Shown here: piece by piece, positions 1 to 9,535 of the stretch
Position numbering within the stretch: position 1 is the first letter of the stretch
Layout of the letters: each line of letters begins with the position of its first letter
From: Silene conica
Lineage: Eukaryota > Streptophyta > Magnoliopsida > Caryophyllales > Caryophyllaceae
Reading direction: 5' to 3'
Length of the DNA stretch: 64,000 nucleotides
NCBI GenBank assembly: GCA_029255685.2
Contig: CM055320.2
Coordinates: forward strand, 47,713,910 to 47,777,909
Notes under the pieces: generated by a model
Databases searched by the model: none
Told to the model about the DNA's origin: nothing
Seen by the model: the letters and a program-made list of their open reading frames with translations, nothing else
Position numbers and translations under genes: made by a program

Positions 1-659
1 CCAACAGTATTGTAAACATTTTGCCAGGAATAAAAACATGGGCCGAATTTACATTAGAAACACCCCATTGACCTTCTCTACTCATAGATATGTTTCCCTG
101 CGAATTTACGCCACTAGTTTCCAAACTCGGCTACCCAGTAGCATTTCCGAAAGTATAATCCACTTGATACCATTCACCTTCACCAAAAACCCATCAAAAA
201 TCCGCCGTCGTCGAGACCGTAACCATTACCCAAAACAGTCATCAACGGAACAGAATAAACAACTAGAGCAGCAATAACAGTAGCACGAGCAGCAGAATAT
301 TAATATAAAAAAAGGAGAAAATGAAGGAAAATAAGGAGAAATAAAAGAGGGAACATACAAGTAAAATTGAAGCAACCCAACCCCAGAATACGAAGCAATT
401 AAAATTACCATCAATAACAGACAAGTAATTGAAAAAATCGTACCTATTGTTTTTTCTGTGTCGAAGAATTAGAATTGATTGGCGGATTGAATCGTTTTTG
501 CCGATGATTGAACTGAAAATTAATGATTATTGAAAGACAATTTGGCAGTTAGGTTTTTTTTTTGAAGAGTTGATGTTGGATGACGATGGTATGCTGGGTG
601 GAATAGAGGATTTTAGGTTAGATTTGGAATATTGGGCCTCTAATGAATTAGTGTAGGTG
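1..659. other. Left-edge sequence, no recognised gene
   Basis: I recognise no gene here. Open frames are short (the longest is 79 codons at 38-277) and resemble no family I know. The right part holds a T-rich run near 547-557. Because a CACTA-type end faces leftward from 760, this stretch may be the interior of that transposon or captured sequence. That is inference. Confidence 0.4.
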
Positions 660-700
660 ACGGTTTCCAAATAAAATAAAATTGGAGGGTTATTTATGAT

Positions 701-760
701 TGACGCTTTTACAAAGCGTCAATACAAAAGCGTCATCAACGTAAGGGACTTGTTGTAGTG
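701..760 (-). mobile_element. Terminus of a CACTA (En/Spm-like) DNA transposon
   Basis: Read on the minus strand from 760, the sequence starts CACTACAACAAGTCCC, the form of a CACTA terminal inverted repeat. It is followed at once by short subterminal repeats of GACGCTTT type in both orientations (701-710, 712-719, 726-735). Clustered 8-12 bp subterminal repeats are characteristic of CACTA elements. The element would extend left of 701 and out of the window; its other end and transposase are not seen. The 3 bp outside the end are TAT (761-763), which cannot be matched to a duplicate. It could also be a short non-autonomous derivative. Confidence 0.55.
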
Positions 761-763
761 TAT

Positions 764-1637
764 GCTAAAGTAAACGTGCATTTTTGGAAATTTTTGAATT
801 TCTATTTTTTTTTTAATTTTCTTGTATATGCAAGGAAAATAAGAAAGAAACGATGCAAGACAGAAATGCAATAAACGTGTGATAGAATGCAGTAAAAACA
901 AATGAATGTGACACAAAACCATTCCCCAAACCAAACAGCACAATGTCCCCATTGTGCAATAGCATGAGCAAAAGTTGTGAAAGAAAAATGCGTAAAAAGG
1001 GAAAAGAAAGGAAAAACATGGAAGGAACTCACCGGATTTTAGCGCAATGGAAACCTCCCCAAACCAGCGGGAGCTTAGGAGGTTTCGGTGGCCAGCAGTG
1101 CCACTCCAAAGACCTGAAAAAGTGGCAAGAAGATGAACCCTTTTCGGGGATTAACGGTGTTTTGGGTGATAAATAATGGTTTAAAGGAAAAAATGAGAAG
1201 AAATTTGAAAGTATGAAAGAAAGAGTAAAGAGAAGAACTCCCTAATCATGTTTCACGCTTCCCGAGGTAAGTACGAACAGGCTGTAGAAGCTATAGTGGT
1301 CGACCGACCACTGCTCTTGGTCGACCGACCAAGAGACGGGTTACAGAACCTTATGGGCTGCAGGGGCTTGGTCGACCGACTGATGCTCCTGGTCGGTCGA
1401 CCACTCTTCCTGTGCAGTGGTCTTTTTGTTTTCGGATTTAACTCGTTTGGACTGAGTTAATCCTTCCTCAAACCTGTAAAACAGTATATACGCGCCCAAA
1501 ACATGCGATAAATCCACAGTACCAACTCTATAGTCTTCAACAAAACAACAAAAGGAAAAAGTGTCTAAGTCTAATGAAAACTAAAAAGTCTTAAAAGAGA
1601 AAACTAAAAAGTCTTAAAAACCATAAATCCTAAATAC
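764..1637. other. Non-coding sequence downstream of the Athila-like gag-pro
   Basis: On the minus strand this follows the end of the gag-protease frame, where an autonomous Athila element would carry reverse transcriptase, RNase H and integrase. None of these motifs is present in any frame. A 9 bp perfect inverted repeat (GAAACCTCC at 1050-1058, GGAGGTTTC at 1078-1086) could form a hairpin. A minus-strand frame of about 60 codons around 1254-1436 is rich in Gly-Arg-Ser-Thr because of the GTCGACC repeats and ends in a stop. No LTR boundary could be placed. Confidence 0.5.
1298..1402. repeat. Cluster of GGTCGACCGACC palindromic repeats
   Basis: Four copies of the 10-12 bp motif GGTCGACCGACC or its reverse complement lie at 1298-1309, 1319-1330, 1370-1380 and 1391-1402. 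Related copies lie in the neighbouring gag frame near 2849-2860, 2872-2883, 2942-2952 and 2962-2974, where they encode Gly-Arg-Pro/Ser-Thr. The motif contains the SalI-type palindrome GTCGAC and can pair with its neighbours. Confidence 0.75.
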
Positions 1638-4098
1638 TCATCCGCGAAAGATGCGGAATATCTCGGACCACGGCTTTTGGCTACATGTCGTGGTCTCCAC
1701 CATGTTCGTCTTAATTGAAAAACACGTCTCCACCCTGTCACAAAGCATATGTGACGGGTCAACTTCTTTAGCCTCCTCTCTTTTCTCCTTGTCCTCCTTA
1801 TCCACCTCGTCAGGCTCATCATCCGATCTGTAGCTCAAAATTCCAAGTCCTCCTCTTTGTATGATAGGCTCTTTGACCGTTGGCTCCCCTCCTTGCTCCT
1901 TCTGCTTCCCCAAACCGGTTCCTGCAAAAGATGTGACAAGAGTGTCCTCCATATTGCTCCCAATCTGGGGCGGAGGTGTAAAAGCAATAATTGGTATAGG
2001 CTCTAAAGTGGGAGATTCGGTGATGACCTCATACTTCCGTTCGGAAGTCAATGCATTGCAAGTAATGGGGGTAATGGCATCCTTTTTCCTATACGATAAC
2101 CCAAAGATTATAGAATGTTTTCCCACTTTGAAGGTTAAGGTCCCACTCCCCACGTCAATAATTGCCCCAGTGGTGTGCCAGAAGGGTCTCCCTAAAATAA
2201 TGGGTATGTGGGCATCCTCGGGGATGTCCAATACCACAAAGTCAACGGGCAAAAAAAGAACATATGAATGCGGACGGGGATGTTCTCTAACACCCCTATG
2301 GGTTCCACCGAAGTACGGTCTGCCATCTGAACCGTCATGCTAGTCATAGCAAAGGTAGTCATTCCTAGTCTTTTGGCTACACTCAAGGGCATCACACTAA
2401 TGCTAGCCCCTAGGTCACATAAGCCCTTCTTAACTGGGAGGGTGCCTATGTTACATGGGACGGAGAAACTACCAGGGTCTTCTAGTTTATGGGGTGCAAT
2501 GACATGAGATAGAAAACTAGAAGACTCTTCAGTTAGACCTACCAACTCGACCTTGTCTAAAGACCGCTTCCTAGTCAAGAGTTGTCGCTTGAATTTTAAA
2601 TACGAAGGGCCTTGTTGGACTAACTCGAGGAAGGGGACTTGTACATTTAGGCTACGAAATACATCTTTGAATTTTTCGAAGGATACCTGTTCCTTCGTCG
2701 GAATTAGCCTTTCCGGATATGAAGGAGTAGAGCCTTCAGCATGTACGGCTCTCTTCAAGAAGTTCGGGGCGTTGTCACCCCGGAAAAGGAATTGCTTCAA
2801 GTTCTCAGGCATTTCAAGCCTGAATGGTTCTGCTTCTTCAGCCGTTGTGGTCGGTCGACCACTCTCCCCGATCGGTCGACCGGTCTCTGGTACTCCTGAA
2901 CTTCTAGTAGCTACTGGATCAGCCTCTGACTTCTCGCTAGTGGTCGACCGACTAACAGTACTGGTCGTTCGACCACCTCCGCTGCTACTTGCATCCTCAT
3001 TTTTCTGGTTCTTCTTTTCCATAACCTTAGAACCTGCCACCTTCGCACCGCTCCTCAAGGAAATGATGTTTAGAGTCTCATTTTTCTGATCGTTTTGGGT
3101 CGGAAGTTGACCCGGAGCCCTTGTACTATTTTTGCTCGCGATTTGAGCAATTTGCGACTCTAGCATCTTCATCCCTACCTCTCTTGCTTGAGACTCCTTT
3201 TGTACCATTCCCATGAGATTTTGGATCATGGTCTCGGTACTTTGAGGTGGGTTTGAAGGTTGTTGTGGGACAAAAGGTTGCTTTTGGAAATTTTGCTTAT
3301 GGGGTGGGATGTAGTTTTGGTTTTGTTGTGGAGTAGGTTGTGGGTTTAGGACATTTTGGCTAGTCCACCTCATGTGGGGGTGGACATTATTTGAATCATA
3401 AAAATTGTTCCCACGATAATGTTGAAAGGCTGCACATGTTTCATTAGGAGTTGTGCAGAATTTTGAAACATGACCTTCCCCTCCGCATCTCTCACAAGTG
3501 AATGGCCCATCCGACACTGCATTCACTTGGTACATTCCACCTTTACTTCCCCCACCTAGCTCGTACTTGTCAAATCGAGCCTCAATTGCAGCCACTGAGG
3601 ACTCGGCCTTCCTTTGGTTACCACGGGAAGTCCTGTGTTCAGCTCTGTGTACAGCAACATCTTTAATTATTTTGAGACCCTTGGTCTCCCAAGAATTTTC
3701 CTGAAACCTCCCATTGGTTGCAGCATCAAGATAAGCACGGTTGTCATCGTACAACCCATTATAGAACTGGTTACAAAGAAACCATTGTTCGAATCCATGA
3801 TGAGGGATGGACCGAAGAAGTCTCTTAAAATGTGTCCATGCTTCACTTAAATCTTCAGCCGGCCCTTGTTTAAAGCTTGTTATTTGGGCCCTCAAAGCAT
3901 TAGTTCTCGACGCGGAGTAATATATCCGGTAGAAAGCTAACGTTAAGTGTTCCAGTCAGTAACACCCGCAGCAGTGCGATCAAGATCTCTATACCATTCC
4001 CTTGCCGAGCCCCGAAGAGAAAAGATGAAAATCGTTTGCTTGATTTGATCTCGGTTAACCCCATCCGGAGGCGCGATAGAACAGATATATGTAGGGTT
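1638..4098 (-). pseudogene. Athila-like (Ty3) gag-protease, broken, no pol
   Basis: This is a fused Gag and aspartic protease of a Ty3 element. The N-terminal Gag part (about 4098-3950) has the Athila-type segment FSLRGSAREWYRDL. Then a 1-nt loss near 3949 shifts the frame, and Gag continues at 3895 with a PHHGF...FYNGLYDD segment. A CCHC zinc knuckle, CERCGGEGHVSKFC, lies at residues 134-147 of the 567-codon frame. A Gln/Pro/Asn-rich stretch follows. The protease motif is DLGAS (residues 494-498), the usual Athila variant of DTGAS. A run of seven A at 2251-2257 carries a second frameshift; the protease continues in the next frame (PVDFVVLD, IPIILGRPF) to a stop at 1638. No reverse transcriptase follows. 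The 5' end is cut at about 4101 by the copia-like LTR. Family placement is confident; function is lost. Confidence 0.85.
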
Positions 4099-4111
4099 CT
4101 ATGTCTCACAC

Positions 4112-4986
4112 TGATGCGGATCTCTAGCTTTAGATTAAGTTAAATGAACTTTCTTGAATTTGTTTATGCAGCGGAATAATAATCTTGAAATCTTGAATGA
4201 ATAAAGATGGAATCTTGGAACGAAACAAACAAAATACGAATGATAACAATTAAAAGAACGTCTTCTTGAACAAACGGTGGCTGGTGGTCGGCGGTCTTGG
4301 TGACGGACGAAAAGGGTGATGGTGATCGTCGATGGATAGTTGATGAATCTTGAAACCTCTCTCGCAAAAGAAGAATCTTGAAAACACCCTACAAATCAAC
4401 CTCGCAAAGTCGATCCTAAAGATTAAGCTCGCAAACCTAATCAATAAACTCAAGTTCACAAAGAAACTTAAAATTAATATTATTGATGATTGATGATGTT
4501 ACACGGCCAAGACACCCTATTTATAGGTGTGTATTAATCCTAATAACATCCTAAATAAGAAAACTAACCCTACTAGAAATCAAGTATGATATCCTAGTTT
4601 GATTAGAACAACTAAATCTTAATCTTACTTAGGCTCAAACAATAGTTTGACTAGGATTAAGTTTCCTACTTCTAACACACTTATGAATCCTATAACAATA
4701 AGGATTCTTATTCCTACTAGAATTGGAAAACCTATATCAACTAGGATTCCTTTATAATTTAGGAAACCCTACATGAACTAGGAAACCTTTATTTGAAAAG
4801 TAACAAAAGAAAACCCTAATTCCAGCCGTGATGCACGGTGCTCGTCCCTAGGGAGGACCGTCCCCAACACCTTCCCATGCTATTTTTAAGACGGATGTGG
4901 AACCAATATTAAATCCTCGAGTTAGGTGACTAACATCTTTGCTAAGAAGAATCTCGTGTGCTTGATCCATGGATGCACCCGCATCA
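4112..4986 (-). repeat. Element A 3' LTR
   Basis: 875 bp, nearly identical to 17337-18211. In transcription direction it runs from 4986 down to 4112. Its first 139 bp (4986-4848) also encode the C-terminal tail of the polyprotein. A TATA box (CTATAAATAG on the minus strand) lies near 4516-4526. Confidence 0.93.
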
Positions 4987-6998
4987 TCCTCCCCCTCTTT
5001 TTGAGAATTGGCCTCCAAATCTGTATCATCTAAATACGGAGATAGATCACCCACATTAAAAGTAGCACTTACTCCTCCATACTCACTTGGTAGCTCGAGT
5101 TTATACGCATTAGGACCATAGCTTTCCAAAATCTTGAATGGTCCATCGGCCCTAGGCATTAATTTGTTCTTTCTTTTGGATGGAAACCGTTCCTTTCGAA
5201 GATGTAACCATACAAGATCTCCTTCTTTAAAGATAGGTTATTTTCTATGTTTGTTGGCCTTATCTTTATACTTTGCATTAGCTCTTTCTATCTGTCCTCG
5301 GACTTGCTCACACATTTTCATGAAGGCCGCTTGTCTTTCTTTGGCCTCGAAATTTATTATTTCTTTCTTTGGTATAGGTACAAGATCAATAGGTAGATAT
5401 GGGTTAACTCCATACACTATCTCGAACGGAGCTCTTCCCGTGGTGGCGGATGGAGTTCGATTGTAGGCGAACTCGGCATGTGCTAGTTTGATATCCCAAT
5501 CTTTGGTACTCTTGCTTACTAACCCTCTCAACAAACTTCCTAGGGTTCTATTAGTTACCTCGGTTTGTCCATCAGTTTGTGGATGATGAGAGGTGCTAAA
5601 TAAAAGTTTAGTACCTACTAGCTTCCATAATGTCTTCCAAAAGTAACTAAGGAATTTCACATCCCGATCCGATACAATAGTAAGTGGAATTCCATGTAGT
5701 CTTACAACTTCTCGATAATAAAGATCAGCCACCTTGGATGCATCATCAGTTTTGTGTCCCGGAATAAAGTGTGCCATCTTTGAGAATCGATCCACAACTA
5801 CCATGATTGAGTCTTTCCCGCGTTGTGTTCTTGGTAACCCTAAAATAAAATCCATACTTACCTCATTCCATGGTTGAACGGGCATGGGCAGGGGCGTGTA
5901 TAACCCTTTGGAAAAGGTGCTCTTCGACCTTTGTCATATGATACACTTAGAAATAACATCTTGAATATCCTTAACCATTCTTGGCCAATAGAAGTGCTCG
6001 CTCAACATCTCATCGGTTTTGTGGACTCCAAAGTGCCCGGCGATAGCTCCACCGTGAGCCTCCCTTACTAATAGCTCTCGGATTGATCCATTGGGAATGC
6101 ACAATCGATTTCCCTTTAAGAGGTACCCATCTTGGACCGAGTATACTCCCGTTGGTTCCAAAATTTCTTTAGCAAAATCAGGATCATCTTTATATAGTCC
6201 CTTGATATGTTCAAAACCAAGGATCCTTGCATCGAGCTCAACTAGTAACGAATATCTTCGGGATAAAGCATCGGCCACTATATTAGAACTCCCGGTCTTG
6301 TATTTCGAAGAGAATGTAAAAGATTGAAGGAACTCACCCCATTTGGCATGTCTTGGATTTAATTTTTGTTGACCATGTATGTGTTTCAAAGCTTCATGAT
6401 CCGAGTGTAAGATGAACGGTTTAGGACGTAAGTAATGAGTCCAATGATCCAAAGCCCTTACGATTGCATAGAATTCTTTATCATAGGTAGAATAATTTAA
6501 TCTTGCTCCATTCAATTTCTCACTAAAATAGGCTATGGGTCGTTTTTCTTGTACTAATACCGCGCCAATCCCGACCCCACTTGCATCACATTCGACTTCG
6601 AACAACTTATTAAAATCTGGTAAGGCTAGAACGGGATTTGAACACAACTTCTCCTTAACTTCTTCAAACGCCTTTTGAGCGTGAGGGTTCCATCTATACT
6701 CCCCTTTTTTTGTTAATTCGGTGAGTGGTGCCATAATAGAACTAAACCCTTGGATGAACCTTCTATAGAATGATGCTAAACCGTGGAAACTACGTACCTC
6801 GGTGGTGTTCTTTGGCGTAGGCCAAGCTTTGATAGCCTCGATTTTAGAAGGATCCATGCTTACTCCATCCTTTCCAACAATGTACCCGAGAAATATAACA
6901 CTAGGTACCATGAATGTGCACTTCTCGATTTTCCCATAGAGCTTTTGTTGTCTTAGCATCTCAAATACTAACCTTAGATGTACCTTGTGTTCTTCTTT
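4848..6998 (-). pseudogene. Element A pol, C-terminal part (RT end, RNase H, integrase, LTR-encoded tail)
   Basis: Reading leftward: end of reverse transcriptase (LYGKIEKCTF, FLGYIVG); RNase H with VECDASG, the TYDKEFYAI glutamate, LHSDHEALK and [10 protein letters not shown]; then the integrase zinc-finger start REAHGGAIAGHFG. An in-frame TGA at 5934-5936 replaces the second zinc-finger cysteine (E has a Cys there). The frame continues with the integrase core ([20 protein letters not shown]) to a TAA at 5238-5240, which replaces a Gln codon (CAA to TAA). The last part carries the RADGPF (GPY/F-like) module and ends inside the LTR with IGSTSVLKIAWEG. The N-terminal half of this pol lies beyond element B. 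No chromodomain was recognised. Confidence 0.92.
4987..5006 (-). other. Element A polypurine tract
   Basis: On the minus strand this is an A/G-rich run (AAAAAGAGGGGGAGGA core) directly before the TGATGCGG start of the 3' LTR. This is the expected site of plus-strand priming. It lies inside the pol frame. Confidence 0.8.
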
Positions 6999-8920
6999 AT
7001 TTTTGTAATACCTCGTATTTTTGTTATTATAATAGTTGATAATTAAGTTACCAACGATAGTACTTGAACGTTTATATTCGATAATTAAATTATCGAATAC
7101 ATGTTTTATTTTTTATATTTTATTGGTATATATATAGTGATGAGTTGTTTTATATTATTTATGAGAACGAGGTATACTAATATATCATTCGATACGTGTT
7201 TCTTAATTGTAAGTTACGAGTCATGAATGAGATTTTAACGTATAAGTTCTCGAGTTGTGTGATGGGCTTGGGCTTATACGTGATGCTTGATGGGTGGGTT
7301 AACCATGTGAGAGGATACCATAAACAAAAGAGAAGCAAACCCTAAAACCAAATGCTAACACTCTAGCATCGACATCAGTAACACAAGCCCTACTCCTTCA
7401 TTCCTTTCACTCTGCCTCCATTTTATTTCTGCCCCTTCCCTAACAACACAAAAATAAAACCCTATCTACCTACATCATCGTGCTTACTGAAAGAGAGCAA
7501 GAAGAAAACGCAGCAATAACGATCCTTACCATCAGCATCTCACCCGTGCGCAGGGGGTTTTGTAAGTGATTTTTCGTGCTCTGTTTATGATTCGAATTTG
7601 TATATTAGGGTTGTGAGTAATCTTTGTAGTATGTATAATATGTTTACCTTTTCTGAACCACCAAAGGATCACCATAATCGGCACCAAAATCGCCATGAAA
7701 ATCGTTCATAGTTGCTATTTGTACTCTGTCTATGACACCTTTGTTTGTCTCTATTCGTTATTGCTCTATTGTCGTGTTTTGGGTACTAATTCTTTTGGGG
7801 GTTTGGGTTCTGCTAGTAGGGTGTTAGTAGGGTTTAATGGTGGTGTTGGGATGGCGTGTGGTGGTTGGGAAGTCGAGAGGAACGGTCGTAGTAGGGGGTC
7901 TGAAACAGAGTCCAGGAAACACGGTGGTGTGAGGGAGTTTTGTGACGTCTGTTTCATGGAGCCTACTGGTGTCGAAGCCTGGTGGCTGCCACCAGGAGGT
8001 TGTGGGTAGTAGGGGGTGTCGTGGGTAGTGTTTGGTGGGGGCGATAGCGGTGTTACCAGGTGGGAAAAAGGGTGGTTACAGGGGGGTGGACACACGGTTT
8101 GCAGGAAGTCTGGGGTGTCTGTCGTGACCAGGGACTTTGGGGACCGTGTCGGTGGCTGTTGAGGTGGAGTCTAGGGTAGAGGTAGGTGGTGTTTAGAGCA
8201 CCATAGTCCAAGGAAGGTGGTCACGGTAGTGTGGTGGTGGTTGAGGCAGCGAGGAGGTGTCGAAAAGGGGCTGGAAAGTGGTGTGTCGAAAGAGTTGTTA
8301 ACGGCTGTCGAGTACGGTTTTGATTGGGGTTTGCTAGGGTGCGTGGTTGTTAATGTTATTATTGTTAATAAGTTTATTCTTATTATTATTATTAATAGTG
8401 TGGTTTTGTTTGTATCATAATCATTTTATTATTACCATTTGTCTTATTATTGTAGTTATATGATAATAATTATATTAGTAAGGAATATCATTATTAGTAT
8501 TACACATGTTATTGCTTTTATTATATGATCATTTGGGTAGTATGTTGGTATGAAGTATTACTTTAAGTGGCGTTATTATTTTGGGAATTTCTATGTTGGG
8601 CAAGATTGCTATTTCGGGAAAGTTTCTATTTCAGGAAACTTTCCACTTTTAGAAAGTTACCATGTTTTGTATCCTTACTATTCTGAAATAGCGGTTAAGT
8701 GAAAGATTAGTGATCGTTATATAATATATGTTTAGGTGACGGTTTCCGCGTGGAACATCTCTAGCAGCTCTTTGGTTGACATTGATATTCTGCAAAATTG
8801 AGGTAGGGGAATACTACATATATGAGATGTGTAACCTGTGTATTGGTTGATATTAATTATGTTCATATATATTGTTATATGATTGATATATTGTGATATA
8901 TAATTCTGTGATACGATATG

Positions 8921-9148
8921 GCGCGGAGATAAAGGGTCTGTGTTTGGTGCGGAGATAAAGGGTCTGTGTTTGGTGCGGAGTATATACGGTGTTGGATCGG
9001 TGCGGAGTATATATGGTGTTGGATCGGTGCGGAGTATATATGGTGTTGGATCGGTGCGGAGTATATATGGTGTTGGATCGGTGCGGAGTATATATATGGC
9101 GTTGGATCGGTGCGGAGTTTATTTGGCGTTGGATCGGTGCGGAGTTTA
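8921..9148 (+). repeat. 27 bp minisatellite in element B 5' LTR
   Basis: About six copies of a 27 bp unit containing GGATCGGTGCGGAGTATATA start at 8994, 9021, 9048, 9075, 9104 and 9131. Two copies of a related 26 bp unit (TGCGGAGATAAAGGGTCTG) precede them. It is the source of repetitive open frames on both strands here, which are not genes. The array is in the predicted intron. Confidence 0.92.
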
Positions 9149-9440
9149 CTATATTGTTATAATTATTGTTTTCCCTACTCAACCTCGTGGTTGACCCCGT
9201 GTATTCGTGATCACCTGTGATGAACCAATTATTGGGGAGCAGATTGACAGGTGGCTGAGACTAAGGGGGAGCTATGGGAGGAAGAGCTTGGATCCGGACC
9301 AGATTAGATGTCTAGATCACCTTAGTCAGTTTAATACGAGTTGTACTTTATTTATGTTGTTAAGACCTTTGGATATGTAAGAACATGTTTTGAGTTTAAG
9401 GTTAATTTAAAGTACTGTTTATCTTCCTTTGTATCTACTG

Positions 9441-9518
9441 CCTCGGGAAACCGAGATGGTAACACCCTTATTTATCTGAGGAGTCCTAGTACAGGCCCTT
9501 AAATAAATGGGGGTGTTA
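9441..9518 (+). promoter_or_regulatory. Paired hairpins at the element B LTR end
   Basis: Hairpin 1 is CTCGG-GAAA-CCGAG (about 9442-9455), a GNRA-type loop. Hairpin 2 pairs AACACCCTTATTTAT (from 9461) with ATAAATGGGGGTGTT (ending 9518): 15 pairs including two U-G wobbles. Equivalent structures end the LTRs of elements C and D with changed loops. Role unknown; RNA 3'-end formation, dimerisation or packaging are possibilities. Confidence 0.6.
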
Positions 9519-9523
9519 CAAAG

Positions 9524-9535
9524 TGGTATCAGAGC
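9524..9535 (+). other. Element B primer-binding site (initiator Met tRNA)
   Basis: TGGTATCAGAGC, complementary to the 3' end of plant initiator methionine tRNA, lies 3 nt after the 5' LTR. It sets the minus-strand priming site and hence the element orientation. Confidence 0.93.

Larger units (their letters stand above)
7004..9520 (+). repeat. Element B 5' LTR
   Basis: 2517 bp. It holds a TATA-like run near 7125-7137, a GTAAGT splice-donor candidate at 7562-7567, a G-rich island around 7790-8290, a 27 bp minisatellite at 8921-9148 and paired hairpins at 9441-9518. Apparent short frames inside are not supported as genes. Confidence 0.95.

Noticed and set aside
1248-1460. 70-codon plus-strand frame rich in VDRP
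   Set aside because: It is produced by the GTCGACCGACC repeats; no start context or family supports it.
7695-8009. 104-codon frame in the B LTR (and its copy at 14185-14499), with an antisense 109-codon frame
   Set aside because: It lies in the G-rich LTR island, both strands are open by composition, it matches no family, and it would fall in the predicted intron.
8921-9148. CRISPR-like array
   Set aside because: Units are directly adjacent with no unique spacers, and the context is a plant LTR.
8853-9182. Repetitive peptides on both strands of the B LTR
   Set aside because: They are translations of the 27 bp minisatellite.
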